Assembly: GCF_051857545.1 (NCBI RefSeq)
Contig: NZ_JBPZHB010000002.1
Coordinates: 744,001-808,000, forward strand
Origin: Larkinella sp051857545
GTDB lineage: Bacteria > Bacteroidota > Bacteroidia > Cytophagales > Spirosomataceae
Direction of reading: 5' to 3'
DNA length: 64,000 bases
The notes beneath the pieces were generated by a model, which saw only the letters and a program-made list of their open reading frames with translations, had not been told where the DNA came from and did not search any database. Below are positions 9,751-18,875 of this stretch, in pieces. Within the stretch, counting starts at the first letter, position 1. Each line of letters starts with the position of its first letter. The position numbers and the translations under genes are program-made.

Positions 9751-10221
9751 ATGGCACGACCAAATCCTGAACTGATCGATGCGCTGCGCCGGACCGCCCG
9801 GAAACTACAGGAAGGCGCTCCGTATGAATGGGGCCACATGGGCGGTTGCAACTGCGGCAACCTCGCTCAGGAATTGACCAAACTGACCAAAGCCCAGATT
9901 CACGCCTACGCCATGCAGCGCTACGGCGACTGGAATGAGCAGGTGGCCGACTATTGCCCCACGAGCTACATGCCGATCGATCTGGTAATCAGTGAAATGT
10001 TGCAGGCGGGTCTGGCGATCGAAGACCTGAAGAACCTCGAAAAACTGACCGACCGGCGGGTGCTGGCCCGTTTCCCCATCGAAAAGCGTTACCTCCGCCA
10101 CAACCACCGCGACGACGTTGTAGCTTATCTGACCGAATGGGCGGCTTTGCTGGAAGACGAACTGCTGGCGAAAATCGAGCTACCGAAGTTCGACGACGCG
10201 GCATGGCAGCCCGTTAGCTAA
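9751..10221 (+). CDS. Conserved hypothetical protein with CNCG motif
   Basis: This is a 156-residue soluble protein without signal peptide or membrane segment. I do not recognise a named family. Visible features are a glycine/cysteine cluster GGCNCGN at residues 31-37, a third cysteine at about residue 69 (DYCPTSYMP), and a histidine/arginine-rich stretch (EKRYLRHNHRDD) near 110-120. Three cysteines plus conserved-looking His residues could bind a metal, but this is only a guess. The ATG at 9751 is the only sensible start and gives coding statistics like its neighbours. It is monocistronic: a 116-bp gap precedes it and a strong terminator hairpin follows immediately. Confidence 0.75.
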   Translation: MARPNPELIDALRRTARKLQEGAPYEWGHMGGCNCGNLAQELTKLTKAQIHAYAMQRYGDWNEQVADYCPTSYMPIDLVISEMLQAGLAIEDLKNLEKLTDRRVLARFPIEKRYLRHNHRDDVVAYLTEWAALLEDELLAKIELPKFDDAAWQPVS

Positions 10222-10223
10222 TC

Positions 10224-10255
10224 AGAAAGGCATCAGGATTACCTGATGCCTTTCT
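10224..10255. terminator. Bidirectional terminator hairpin between convergent genes
   Basis: A perfect 14-bp stem (agaaaggcatcagg at 10224-10237 and its complement at 10242-10255) encloses a 4-nt loop. It starts 3 bp after the stop of the CNCG-motif gene and lies 28 bp beyond the convergent gene's stop. There is no long T-run on either side, but position and stability favour termination in both directions. Confidence 0.7.
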
Positions 10256-10283
10256 GCAGAATCGTGGCTGAATCGACTATTCC

Positions 10284-11246
10284 TTACTGCCCTGTTGTAT
10301 AAAATTCGTACGAAATCTTCCACGTAAACGCCTGTCCCGGTGCCACATTGATCGCGATGAAGGGTTCGGGCGAGAGGTTTTTCGGATTGGACCAGAACGC
10401 CAGTTTCGACAGGGGCCGGTCGCTCCGAATCCGGACGCCCGCACCGGATTTGGTGTTTTCAACCCGGATGTCGTAATCGCTGGCACTGGCTCCGTAGCCT
10501 TCCACGAGCGTGTAAATGCTCTCCCGGTTCTGGAGTGGCCTCAAAAAGGTAAGCTCCTGATTTTTACTGGCCAGAATGTCTTTCAAATCGCCGGTTGGTT
10601 TGGCCGGAAACCCAAATTGAACCCGGAAATCCGGCCCCGACGGCTGCTGGTCGATCACCAGAAAATTGTGGTTGTAAACGGCGGTTTCGATGCGCTGTTT
10701 TCCGGTATTTTTCAGGCGGTGTTCCAGCACCAGTTCGGGCTTGCCTTTGGTGAGCTTCACGGTCTTTTCGTATTCGTAGGAATAACCGGCTGCATCCTTC
10801 AACACATGGGTAAACCGCACCTGATCGGTTTTTTTCTGAACCGACCACTTGCCGCCATCGATCAGTTTATAAGGAGCCACAAACTTGTATGGCTCCTCAT
10901 CCAGTTTCCGCAGGCTTCCCACGCCAATCTTCACAAATAAGTCACCGATTTTGGCCTGATCGTAACCAATCGGGTCAAACGCTTCGACCGGGCCACTGAT
11001 GGCGTCGTGCAGATACGGGTCGTATTTGTCAAACCACTTCCCAAAATAGCTGTGGCCTTTGTATTCCAGATTGGCAATAACGCCCGACCAGTCGAAGCGC
11101 GTGCCGCGGTAGTAGCCTGCGGATGCGTCTGGCAAATACAGCGTTGCCTTGATGGCGTCGTTGGTAATCACCGCCTGGGGAACTTCGTCGATCGTCCAGG
11201 AAATCAGGGAGAAAGCCAGCAGGAGAGCGGGTAGGTATTTTTTCAT
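10284..11246 (-). CDS. Secreted protein, possible mutarotase-like (carbohydrate-binding) fold
   Basis: The 320-residue product has a short signal peptide (MKKYLPALLLAFSLISWT). The rest is predicted beta-rich. The order of motifs (YFGKWFDKYDPYLHDAISGPVEAFDPIGYD early, YNHNFLVID in the middle, PEPFIAINVAPGQAFTW at the end) resembles the galactose-mutarotase-like superfamily that binds sugars through a beta-sandwich. That assignment rests on pattern alone, so enzymatic activity is not claimed. The ATG at 11246 fits the signal peptide. The gene is convergent with the CNCG-motif gene and lies downstream of the M3 peptidase on the same strand, separated from it by a long hairpin repeat. Confidence 0.7.
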   Translation of the reverse strand: MKKYLPALLLAFSLISWTIDEVPQAVITNDAIKATLYLPDASAGYYRGTRFDWSGVIANLEYKGHSYFGKWFDKYDPYLHDAISGPVEAFDPIGYDQAKIGDLFVKIGVGSLRKLDEEPYKFVAPYKLIDGGKWSVQKKTDQVRFTHVLKDAAGYSYEYEKTVKLTKGKPELVLEHRLKNTGKQRIETAVYNHNFLVIDQQPSGPDFRVQFGFPAKPTGDLKDILASKNQELTFLRPLQNRESIYTLVEGYGASASDYDIRVENTKSGAGVRIRSDRPLSKLAFWSNPKNLSPEPFIAINVAPGQAFTWKISYEFYTTGQ

Positions 11247-11252
11247 TTCTGG

Positions 11253-11360
11253 GTTTACGGTTTATCATTTACGGTTTACGGTTTTCAGTTTACGGTAGCT
11301 GACGCACGCTCAACGCGTCACATAGAATGCGTCAGCTACCGTAAACTGAAAACCGTAAAC
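11253..11360. repeat. Heptamer-built inverted repeat (hairpin element H1)
   Basis: The arms 11274-11306 and 11328-11360 are perfect 33-bp complements with a 21-nt loop. From 11253 the left side reads as consecutive 7-bp units related to GTTTACG (for example GTTTATC, ATTTACG, GTTTTCA). The inner arm and loop contain GCTGACGC and AACGCGT, similar to the loop core of the elements at 26.7 and 29.3 kb. It lies between two minus-strand genes, 5 bp beyond the M3 peptidase stop, so it may also act as a terminator or 3' RNA stabiliser. Confidence 0.9.
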
Positions 11361-11365
11361 CAACT

Positions 11366-13498
11366 TTATAACACCTTCAGCAAGCCCCGGCGTCGGAGCA
11401 GCGGTTTGATGTCGGGTTCAGAACCCCGGAAATTTTTATAGAGCGTCATCGGCTCGTCGGTACCGCCCTTTTCGAGGACGTTTTTGCGGAACGACTGGGC
11501 GGATTTCTGATCGAATAATCCTTTTTGCTTGAACACTTCGAAAGCATCGGCATCCAAAACCGCCGACCAGATGTAGCTGTAATAACCCGCCGAATAACCG
11601 CCCGCGAAAATGTGCTGGAAATACGTGCTCCGGTAGCGCGGAGGAATCTGGTCGATCAAACCGATTTTATCCATCGACTGTTTTTCGAAAGCCAGCACAT
11701 CCGTCGGCACCTCGCCGGGTTTCAGCGTATGGTAATCCATGTCGAGCAACGACGCGGCCAGGTATTCAGTCGTTTCAAAACCCTGGTTGAACAGACTGCT
11801 TTTGTTAATTTTCTCGATCAGCGCATCCGGAATCACCGCGCCGGTTTTGTAATGTTTGGCGTAGAGTTTCAGCATTTGCGCTTCCTCCGACCAGTTTTCC
11901 ATGATTTGCGAGGGCAGTTCCACAAAGTCGCGCGGCACCGACGTTCCCGACAAACTGGCGTAGGTGACGTTGGAAAGCAAACCGTGCAGGGCGTGGCCGA
12001 ATTCGTGGAAAAACGTCCGGGTTTCCTCCAGACTGAGCAAGGCCGGGGCGTCGCCCGACGGGCGCGAGAAGTTGCAGACGATGGAAATCACAGGCGTGAT
12101 TTTCTGGCCTTTTTCCACTTCCTGCCGCCGAAAACTGGTCATCCAGGCACCCCCGCGTTTGCTGGCGCGCGGGTGAAAATCCATATACAGAATCCCGATG
12201 TGCCGTCCGTCGGCTTCTTTCACTTCGTAGCTCTGAACTTCCTCCTGATAGATTGGTAAATCCGTCCGCCGTTCGAAACGCAAACCGTAGAGCCGTCCGG
12301 TGAGCATGAAAATGCCTTCGCGGACGTTTTCGAGCGAGAAATACGGTTTGAGCTGTTCGCCATCGAGGGCGTATTTTTGCTTGCGGAGTTTTTCGGCATA
12401 ATACCGCCAGTCCCAACTCGCCAGTTTTTCGTTCTTATTCTCCTTGTCCATCAGTGCCTGCAACTCGGCGGCTTCCTGTTTCGTCACGGGTACCGTTGCG
12501 GCCCAGAGTTGATTGAGCAGTTCGCTCACCTTGGCTGGCGTTGAAGCCATGCTTTCTTCCAGCACAAAAGCCGCGTGGTTTTCGTAGCCCAGCAACTGCG
12601 CTTTTTCGGCCCGAAGCGTTACCATCCTGGCCATCAGGGCTTTGTTGTCGCGCTCGTCGTTGTGATTGCCGCGTTCGAGATACGCCCGAAAAATCTGTTC
12701 GCGGAGCGCGCGGTTGTCGGCATACTGCAAAAACGGCATGATGCTCGGGTTTTGCAGGGTGAAAATCCACTTGCCGTTTTGATTCCGCTTTTTGGCTTCG
12801 TTGGCAGCCGCTTCAACGAGCGAAGCGGGCAAACCGCTGAGGTCTTCCTTTTTGTCGATTACCAGTGTGTAGGCGTTGTTTTCGGCCAGCAGGTTCTGCC
12901 CAAATTTCAGGGTCAGGACCGAAAGCTCTTCATTGATTTTCCGCAGCCGTTCCTGTTTGTCGGCGGTCAAAGCGGCTCCGCCCCGCACGAAATTCTTGTA
13001 CGTTTTTTCGAGCAACCGTTGTTGTTCGCCGGTGAGTTTAAGCTGGTTTCGCTGGTCGTAGACGGTTTTTACCCGCTTGAACAGGGCCGGATTCAGCGCA
13101 ATATCGTCGCCGTTTTTTGCCAGTTTGGGCGCGATGGTCTGAGCAATTTTCTGAAGAGCCTCGCTGGTGTTGGCGTTGTTGAGGTTGAAAAATACCGTGC
13201 TCACCCGACTGAGCAGATCACCACCCGCTTCCAGGGCTTCGATGGTGTTGGCAAAGGTGGGCGCCTGGGTCTGGCTGGTGATTTTCGCAATGTCAGCCGC
13301 CTGCTGTTTGATGCCTTCCTCAAAAGCCGGTTCGTAGTGTTCCGGTTTGATTTTGTCGAAGGCCGGTACGCCAAAAGGCGTGGTGTAGGCGGTGAAAAAA
13401 GGATTTTCCGTAGTGGATTGGCCGTTCACCGGCGCGAGATCCGTCAGAAGCATGGTCGTTATCAGAAGTGTAAGCGTTGATTTCATCGAAGAACGCAT
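11366..13498 (-). CDS. M3 family metallopeptidase (Dcp/oligopeptidase A type), exported
   Basis: This 710-residue zinc peptidase has the M3 signature HEFGHALHG near residue 498; the two His and a downstream Glu (ENWSEEAQ region) would bind zinc and the motif Glu is catalytic. An N-terminal hydrophobic segment ending near NGQST looks like a signal peptide, suggesting a periplasmic peptidase that trims oligopeptides. Length agrees with peptidyl-dipeptidase Dcp and oligopeptidase A. Translation may start at the first ATG (13498) or at the Met four codons later; both keep the signal peptide. Upstream is a promoter-sized gap of 240 bp. A hairpin repeat follows the stop within 6 bp. Confidence 0.92.
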   Translation of the reverse strand: MRSSMKSTLTLLITTMLLTDLAPVNGQSTTENPFFTAYTTPFGVPAFDKIKPEHYEPAFEEGIKQQAADIAKITSQTQAPTFANTIEALEAGGDLLSRVSTVFFNLNNANTSEALQKIAQTIAPKLAKNGDDIALNPALFKRVKTVYDQRNQLKLTGEQQRLLEKTYKNFVRGGAALTADKQERLRKINEELSVLTLKFGQNLLAENNAYTLVIDKKEDLSGLPASLVEAAANEAKKRNQNGKWIFTLQNPSIMPFLQYADNRALREQIFRAYLERGNHNDERDNKALMARMVTLRAEKAQLLGYENHAAFVLEESMASTPAKVSELLNQLWAATVPVTKQEAAELQALMDKENKNEKLASWDWRYYAEKLRKQKYALDGEQLKPYFSLENVREGIFMLTGRLYGLRFERRTDLPIYQEEVQSYEVKEADGRHIGILYMDFHPRASKRGGAWMTSFRRQEVEKGQKITPVISIVCNFSRPSGDAPALLSLEETRTFFHEFGHALHGLLSNVTYASLSGTSVPRDFVELPSQIMENWSEEAQMLKLYAKHYKTGAVIPDALIEKINKSSLFNQGFETTEYLAASLLDMDYHTLKPGEVPTDVLAFEKQSMDKIGLIDQIPPRYRSTYFQHIFAGGYSAGYYSYIWSAVLDADAFEVFKQKGLFDQKSAQSFRKNVLEKGGTDEPMTLYKNFRGSEPDIKPLLRRRGLLKVL

Positions 13499-13738
13499 TG
13501 GTTGGGGTCACTCAAAACTACAGAATCGCCGTGCGAAAGCCAAACGGACATCTTTGTCCGGCAGCGAACAGCACCTGTCCGGCTTCGTACAGTTTGATTT
13601 CTGAAAAATATTTTTTGTTTATTGATTATCAACTCATTATGATATTGGCACGGCGTTTGGAATACAGTAACCGAACACGTAAGCAACAACTTTTGAATCA
13701 TACCCAACAACAACAAATACATAAACGTAAACAACACC

Positions 13739-14125
13739 ATGTTCAATCTCCTGAGTAATCTGATCTGTACCGCGCTGTTGAGCGCCCCGGTTTTGAGTGA
13801 CCCCGCTACGCCCAGCGCACTGCCCTTTGGCGCCAGCGCCTATGTGACTTCCGAAAACAAGATTCGGGTATCCGTCGTAAAATCAGCCGCGGAGCCGGTG
13901 ACGGTTCTGCTGCGCAACGACAAAAAAGAAATCATTTTTCAGGAAACGATTTCGAAAAAAGAATTGAAATACGCGGCCAAGCTGGACATGAAAAATCTGG
14001 CCGATGGTGCTTACGAACTGGAATTTAAGTCGGCTCAGGGTGCCATTCGCAAACAGGTGAACGTGGCCACTCCGCCGGTTTCCACACCCGCCCGGTCGGT
14101 GGTTTTGAACACCCCCGCCGAGTAA
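13739..14125 (+). CDS. Small secreted beta-sandwich protein of unknown function
   Basis: The product is 128 residues with a signal peptide (about 1-20). The mature part has alternating hydrophobic strands and the motif LADGAYELEFKSAQG, which resembles the C-terminal half of Ig-like or T9SS-tail domains (the usual pattern is L..G.Y.L.......). The spacing does not fit a canonical sorting tail because about 25 Pro/Thr/Ser-rich residues follow it. The upstream gap (13499-13738) is AT-rich and probably holds its promoter. A strong terminator follows, so it is a single-gene unit. Function is unknown. Confidence 0.7.
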   Translation: MFNLLSNLICTALLSAPVLSDPATPSALPFGASAYVTSENKIRVSVVKSAAEPVTVLLRNDKKEIIFQETISKKELKYAAKLDMKNLADGAYELEFKSAQGAIRKQVNVATPPVSTPARSVVLNTPAE

Positions 14126-14148
14126 TACAGTAGAATTAGACAAACTGG

Positions 14149-14181
14149 AAAACCACCGCTGCTGTGTAGCGGTGGTTTTTT
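14149..14181. terminator. Bidirectional intrinsic terminator
   Basis: The stem aaccaccgct/agcggtggtt with loop gctgtgt is followed by TTTTTT on the plus strand and, read from the other side, by a run beginning TTTTCC. It serves the small secreted protein on the plus strand and ends 2 bp before the stop of the convergent lipoprotein gene. Confidence 0.85.
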
Positions 14182-14182
14182 G

Positions 14183-15343
14183 TTACTGTTTTACCGAAAC
14201 GGCAATCATTCGGTTGAGCGTCAGAAAGCTGCCATCACCGGTTTCCATTTCGGTGCGCTGGTTGCCGATCCAGAAACAGGCGTGGTATTTTCCGCCCAGT
14301 TCATACGTCCCGCTGTAATAGGGCGTATCCTTGCTTAAAGCCAGGTTTTGACAAAAAGCCCGCGTCGCTCCGTTGGGAACGGGCAGCAGGGTTTCGGTCA
14401 CGTCGCCGGTTGGACTCACCCGCCAGGCGACGGGCAAAAACCGGCGGTAATCGAGAATATTGAGGTGGAGGTGGCCTTGGCGGTCGGTTTGCATTTCGTG
14501 CAGCCGCTGTGATGCCGGGTCGACGGGCTGGCTCAGTTGAAACCGGGTGCCGTTTTTCCAGATGGTCGGGATGGGTGCCGAGCGATCCCGGACGTCGTTC
14601 CGTTCACCGGCTATAAAAACACCCTGATCCGACGGCAGAATGAAAAATGAGAGTGATTTGACCGGTCGGTTGTCAATTTCCTGAAACCGGACCGAATCAC
14701 GCCGATCGATCGTCCAGTAGCCCGGATGAACGACAAACGCGCCATTCTGTTCCAGCACCTGAACCCCGCCAACAAAGAGCTGGTCATTGTGCAGAGCGAG
14801 GTTTCCCGTTCCGAGTTCTCCGCCTTCAACAGCTGTAGGAAATCCTTTGAGAACGATCATCTCAGGTGTCGAATTGCCTTTTATTTTCCAGATAACCGGC
14901 TGTAAATCAATGCTTCCCAGTAGATACAGTGCGCCCTGAAAAAACTGGAGATCACGAAGCCCGGCTTTGTCAAAGACCAGATGGGCGGGGAGAGGCAGGT
15001 CGATTTTGCGGCCGTTCTTCCAGTAGCACGGTTTTACCCGCTCGTCCGCCGGATCGACGTAATACCCGGCAATATACAGGTCATTGCCCTGCTTTTGCAG
15101 GCCGTAGCAGCCGGTTTCCCGCGCCGATCCGAGTTCCAGGCGGTGCATGTTGCTCTGTTCCCAATAAACCGCTACGTAGCGACGGGCCTGCAGGTCGAGC
15201 AGTTGGCCGGTGGTGTAAAGAACGACTGAATCTTTTTCGGTAAGGGGCGTGACGCGGTCGGTGGTCTGGCAACTGGCCATCAACAGGCCCGCCAGCCAGA
15301 CCACCGTTCCAGCCAGGATTCCGTAGTGAGGAAACTTATTCAT
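14183..15343 (-). CDS. Lipoprotein of unknown function, propeller-like
   Basis: The chosen start at 15343 gives a 386-residue product beginning MNKFPHYG with a clean lipoprotein signal peptide (LMASC lipobox). The frame is open for 14 more codons upstream, but those would precede the signal peptide. The mature protein carries repeated elements of the type DLYIAGYY, LYLLGSID, QLFVGGVQ and VFIAGERN, each near a W(K/T).(G/N) pattern such as CYWKNG, VIWKI and TIWKNG. That spacing suggests a five- to seven-bladed propeller of secreted Bacteroidota proteins. No catalytic motif is visible. It is divergent from the helicase gene. Confidence 0.75.
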   Translation of the reverse strand: MNKFPHYGILAGTVVWLAGLLMASCQTTDRVTPLTEKDSVVLYTTGQLLDLQARRYVAVYWEQSNMHRLELGSARETGCYGLQKQGNDLYIAGYYVDPADERVKPCYWKNGRKIDLPLPAHLVFDKAGLRDLQFFQGALYLLGSIDLQPVIWKIKGNSTPEMIVLKGFPTAVEGGELGTGNLALHNDQLFVGGVQVLEQNGAFVVHPGYWTIDRRDSVRFQEIDNRPVKSLSFFILPSDQGVFIAGERNDVRDRSAPIPTIWKNGTRFQLSQPVDPASQRLHEMQTDRQGHLHLNILDYRRFLPVAWRVSPTGDVTETLLPVPNGATRAFCQNLALSKDTPYYSGTYELGGKYHACFWIGNQRTEMETGDGSFLTLNRMIAVSVKQ

Positions 15344-15476
15344 CCAGTATCTGTTGTTTTTGGAAGATGACTCGCGGATAGTCAAAAGGGTTGGAACGGT
15401 TTTTCAGGAATATTCTCTTTACTTCGCACTCGCATTGGACGTGACCAACCACCACCGGAGTCCAGCGTACACCACC

Positions 15477-16715
15477 ATGAAATTCGACGATTATTATATT
15501 GCCCCCGAAATCAAGCGGAATCTGGAAGGGTTGGGTTTCAAAAAACCGACCGACATTCAGTTTAAATCGATACCGCCGATTCTGAAGGGCGAAGATGTGC
15601 TGGCGATTGCCCAAACCGGCACCGGAAAAACGGCAGCTTTCGCCATTCCGGTCGTCAGTATGTTGCATGAACGGAAAAAGCAGAAACGGGCGGAGGGTAT
15701 CAAGTGTCTGGTGATGGTGCCAACCCGCGAGCTGGCGTTGCAGATCGCCGGGGTGTTCGAGCAGATTTCCCGGCACATGAACCTGAAAGTGTTTTGTGTT
15801 TTTGGTGGGGTGGAGCAGGGCCCGCAGATTGCGCAACTGGAAGCGGGCATCGACATTCTGATTGCGACACCGGGCCGGATGTTCGATCTGGTGAGTCAGG
15901 GCTACATCCGCTTGCAGCGGGTCGAAATCCTGATTCTGGACGAAGCCGATCACATGCTCGATCTGGGCTTTATCAAAGACATCCAGGATCTGATGAAATT
16001 CCTGCCCCGCAAGCGGCAAACGCTGTTTTTTTCGGCGACGATCAACGAGAAAATCAAGAAGTTAGCGTATTCGCTGGTGCACAATGCCATCCGGATCCAG
16101 ATTTCGCCCAAAGATCCGGTGGCCAAAAACATCGACCATTCCGTGGCTTTTGTCGGGATGGACGACAAGCGGTTTTTTCTGGAACGACTGATTCAGGAGC
16201 ATCCTGATAGCAAAATCCTGGTATTTGTCCGGACCAAAGTGCGCGCCGAGCGGGTGTTGAAAGCCCTGGAACGCGTTGGAATCAAGAGCGAAACCATTCA
16301 CGGTGACAAGGAACAGAAAGACCGCCTGCAGGTGATGAATCAGTTCCGGAGTGGAGTGGTTAAGGTGCTGATTGCCACTGACATCAGCGCGCGCGGTATC
16401 GACATCGCCAACGTGGATTACGTCGTCAATTACGATTTGCCCGAGCAGCCCGAAAACTACGTTCACCGCGTGGGCCGGACGGGTCGGGGAACCCAGAAAG
16501 GCCAGGCGTTCTCGTTTTGCAGCCCCGAAGAAAAACCGATTCTCGACGAAATCGAAACGTTTCTGGACAAACCCATCCGCGTCGCCCAGATCGACCAGAT
16601 CGACTACCAGGAAACCGTCGATGCCAGCAAAGGCGCGCAGTTTGACCTGAAAGCCTTAATGAAGGAAGCGGAGGAACTGCAGTTGGGTCGGAAGAAACGG
16701 AAAAAGAAGAAATAG
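15477..16715 (+). CDS. DEAD-box ATP-dependent RNA helicase, RhlE-like
   Basis: All core DEAD-box motifs are present: Q motif (FKKPTDIQ), motif I AQTGTGKT at about 45-52, PTRELALQI, TPGRMFD, DEAD near 155-158, SAT, and motif VI HRVGRTGR. The short C-terminus ends in a lysine/arginine-rich tail, as in RhlE-type helicases that remodel structured RNA in mRNA decay and ribosome assembly. The reading frame is open for 41 codons further upstream, but the ATG at 15477 starts directly at the conserved MKFDDYYIAPEI block and avoids overlap with the divergent lipoprotein, giving 412 residues. The gene is convergent with the DenD-like gene. Confidence 0.95.
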   Translation: MKFDDYYIAPEIKRNLEGLGFKKPTDIQFKSIPPILKGEDVLAIAQTGTGKTAAFAIPVVSMLHERKKQKRAEGIKCLVMVPTRELALQIAGVFEQISRHMNLKVFCVFGGVEQGPQIAQLEAGIDILIATPGRMFDLVSQGYIRLQRVEILILDEADHMLDLGFIKDIQDLMKFLPRKRQTLFFSATINEKIKKLAYSLVHNAIRIQISPKDPVAKNIDHSVAFVGMDDKRFFLERLIQEHPDSKILVFVRTKVRAERVLKALERVGIKSETIHGDKEQKDRLQVMNQFRSGVVKVLIATDISARGIDIANVDYVVNYDLPEQPENYVHRVGRTGRGTQKGQAFSFCSPEEKPILDEIETFLDKPIRVAQIDQIDYQETVDASKGAQFDLKALMKEAEELQLGRKKRKKKK

Positions 16716-16732
16716 GGAAGGGGGCCACTTCT

Positions 16733-17674
16733 TTATTTGTCCGCCAGAAACTGCCGGATAAACCCGTCAAAATCCTGATCTACGGAAAAGCCAAGCTGAA
16801 GCGCCCGGCGGTTGTCGACGGCGGTTGGCCAACTGCTGACAATGGCGTGAATGGCGGAATCGGGCCGGAACTCGACCCGGTTTACGGTTTCCCGATCCGT
16901 GTGCCGCTCCAGGGAGTTGAGCATTTCCCCAATGGTAACCGAAATACCGGGCAGGTTGACCGTCCGCCAGTCGCCGAAGGCCGTGCTTTCCAAAGTAGCC
17001 GCATGCAGCATGTTGCGAATGCTGGTGTCCGGGCTGGACACCAGCACAGTCAGATCCGGCGAAACCGGGCAAATGGCGGTTTCGCCGTGAATGGGTTCCC
17101 GAATGATGCTGCTGACAAACGAAGAAGCCGCCTGATTGGGTCGGCCGGGCCGGACACAAATGGTGGGCAACCGCAGAACCCTTCCATCGACAAAATTTTT
17201 CCGGCTGTAGTCATTGACCAGCAACTCCACGATGGCTTTCTGAATGCCGTACGAGGAACGGGGTGTAATGACGGTCCGTTCATCGACCACCGCCGGGAGT
17301 TCTCCACCGTAGACGGCAAAACCGCTGGCAAACACAAACCGGATGCCCGGATGCTGGTGACGGCAAGCTTCCAGCAGGTGCCGGGAACTGTCGAGATTCA
17401 CGCTCCAGCCCAGATCAAACTCCTTTTCGGCCTGACTGCTCACCACCGCTGCGAGGTGAAACAGAAGCCCGGTTCTGGACGACACGATGCTTTTGGCCGC
17501 GCCTTCTGCCGACAGATCAATCTGCTGGCAACGAACCCGATCGTCGTTTCCCGGATTCGTTGGTAGAATCAGATCGACCAGAAGCAATTCCTCAAAAGCC
17601 AGCGAACTGTTCAGGAGTGCTTTGGCCAGCCGCTGACCCAGAAAACCGGCACCGCCGGTAATGATGATTTGCAT
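16733..17674 (-). CDS. denD: NAD-dependent epimerase/dehydratase, probable D-erythronate dehydrogenase
   Basis: The 313-residue extended short-chain dehydrogenase has the NAD-binding motif GGAGFLG at residues 7-13, FHLAAVVS, and the catalytic YxxxK in SSYGIQK. The block RLPTICVRPGRPNQAASSF followed by IREPIHGETAICPV is characteristic of DenD-type enzymes, which oxidise D-erythronate to 2-dehydro-erythronate in acid-sugar catabolism. The start at 17674 begins directly at MQIIITGGAGF; an upstream extension of the open frame to 17983 would add about 100 residues unlike the family and cross the divergent gene's 5' end. The usual partner genes of erythronate catabolism are not adjacent, so substrate remains an inference. 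Confidence 0.85.
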   Translation of the reverse strand: MQIIITGGAGFLGQRLAKALLNSSLAFEELLLVDLILPTNPGNDDRVRCQQIDLSAEGAAKSIVSSRTGLLFHLAAVVSSQAEKEFDLGWSVNLDSSRHLLEACRHQHPGIRFVFASGFAVYGGELPAVVDERTVITPRSSYGIQKAIVELLVNDYSRKNFVDGRVLRLPTICVRPGRPNQAASSFVSSIIREPIHGETAICPVSPDLTVLVSSPDTSIRNMLHAATLESTAFGDWRTVNLPGISVTIGEMLNSLERHTDRETVNRVEFRPDSAIHAIVSSWPTAVDNRRALQLGFSVDQDFDGFIRQFLADK

Positions 17675-17776
17675 GGGTTGAAAAAATTGGACAGGCGTAA
17701 ATAAGCAAACAAGTTCGCATAAAAAAACTATATTTATCCTTGAAGAAAACATAAAAGAGTATAAAGATTCGTCACC

Positions 17777-18523
17777 ATGACATTGGAAGAGGAGATAGCG
17801 CTTGTCCGGTTCGGGCAGGGAGTTCTTTCGCATGACGAACTGCTGGCGCATTTCAGTCAACTGGAGCAGGGCCTGAAAATGAAGCGGATCTTTGAGCTTT
17901 ATCATCTGATTGACCCAACAAAACTGGTTGATGCTGATATTGAGCAAGCCCTCGTTGCCAGTGCTTTGGGGGCAGACTACCAATCTTGCGTTGTGTTGCG
18001 TGGCAATCGGTTATCACGTGTGCGATTAAATATCCCCGGAAGTGCTATCGAAAAAGACTATATTTTACTCTTAAACCTATTCAAAATAGTGTATCAACGT
18101 CGCCTGGTGTCGATGAAGGAGGGAAAATCAAAGGAGTGGCGGTATCGGGATTTATCAGATGATGAGACCGTAATGGCTCTGTTGTCGGGACATCGTAAGC
18201 TCGTAGATGAGGTCTATAACAACTCCAGCTTTCGGAGTGAATTTGCCAGCCTTGCCAAATTGTGGAAAGCCCATAACGCCGTCAGTAAAGCCCGAGACCA
18301 GGAGTCCGCGCCAGCAAGAAAAAGCCAGATGGGTTTTCTAAGTTATGATGAGGTAATGACAGAAAGCGTAGAATCTATAAAGTTTTTGGAAGAAATGAAC
18401 AAATATTCGCGCATAATGGCCATTCTGAATCACGCTCTGAAAAAAGCACTTTCGATTCAGTATGGTTTAGGTTCTTCCCAAGCCGATCGGTTAATCAAAG
18501 ACGTCATGGAACGGCATTCGTAA
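17777..18523 (+). CDS. Hypothetical protein, DUF5958-like N-terminus
   Basis: The 248-residue cytoplasmic protein has no signal peptide. The first 110 residues (EEEIALVRFGQGVLSHDELLAHF, then a segment DYQSCVVL) recall the short DUF5958 family, though I cannot confirm this. The remainder is predicted mostly helical and highly charged (KEGKSKEWRYRDLSDDE, ESVESIKFLEEMNK). The gene is visibly richer in A and T than its neighbours and uses more AT-ending codons, which suggests later acquisition. It has a divergent promoter gap of about 100 bp from denD and ends 10 bp before a convergent small gene. Confidence 0.65.
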   Translation: MTLEEEIALVRFGQGVLSHDELLAHFSQLEQGLKMKRIFELYHLIDPTKLVDADIEQALVASALGADYQSCVVLRGNRLSRVRLNIPGSAIEKDYILLLNLFKIVYQRRLVSMKEGKSKEWRYRDLSDDETVMALLSGHRKLVDEVYNNSSFRSEFASLAKLWKAHNAVSKARDQESAPARKSQMGFLSYDEVMTESVESIKFLEEMNKYSRIMAILNHALKKALSIQYGLGSSQADRLIKDVMERHS

Positions 18524-18533
18524 AACCGCCTTT

Positions 18534-18842
18534 TCAAAACCGTTTTCCGTCGCTGTGTAGTTTGTTGCGGACAATCAGCGGTAGTTCGGTAATGGATTCG
18601 ATCTCTTCAAGCGGAATGTGGCGGCTGTAATGCGTGACCGCTCCCGTGAAATCATACGGGATAATCGAGAAAAAGCGTCGTTTGCCTTCTAAATAGCTGT
18701 AAAAAAGGATCGGACGGGCCTCCGTAGGCAGTGGATCATAGAGTTTGGCGGGCTTAACAGGTGGCTGATCGCCTTTAAGCTGAATGGCAACGTAATGGCT
18801 GGAGGAATCCAGATGAAGCGCCCGAAATTCGTCAAGTGTCAT
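18534..18842 (-). CDS. Small hypothetical protein
   Basis: This 102-residue protein has no signal peptide or membrane helix. It shows an alternating strand pattern (HYVAIQLKGDQ, RPILFYSYLEGKRRFFSIIPYDFTG) and no known motif. It lies 10 bp from the convergent DUF5958-like gene, and its start is followed at once by a heptamer hairpin element. Coding potential is supported by the lack of a better frame on either strand and by typical composition. It could be a partner of the neighbouring gene, but convergent orientation argues against an operon. Confidence 0.55.
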   Translation of the reverse strand: MTLDEFRALHLDSSSHYVAIQLKGDQPPVKPAKLYDPLPTEARPILFYSYLEGKRRFFSIIPYDFTGAVTHYSRHIPLEEIESITELPLIVRNKLHSDGKRF

Positions 18843-18875
18843 GGTTGGATGGAGAATTTAAACTCAAAATAGTAA

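Noticed and set aside
17675..17983. N-terminal extension of the DenD-like protein
   Set aside because: The extra 100 residues precede the NAD-binding GGAGFLG motif, lack homology-like features and overlap the divergent gene's start.
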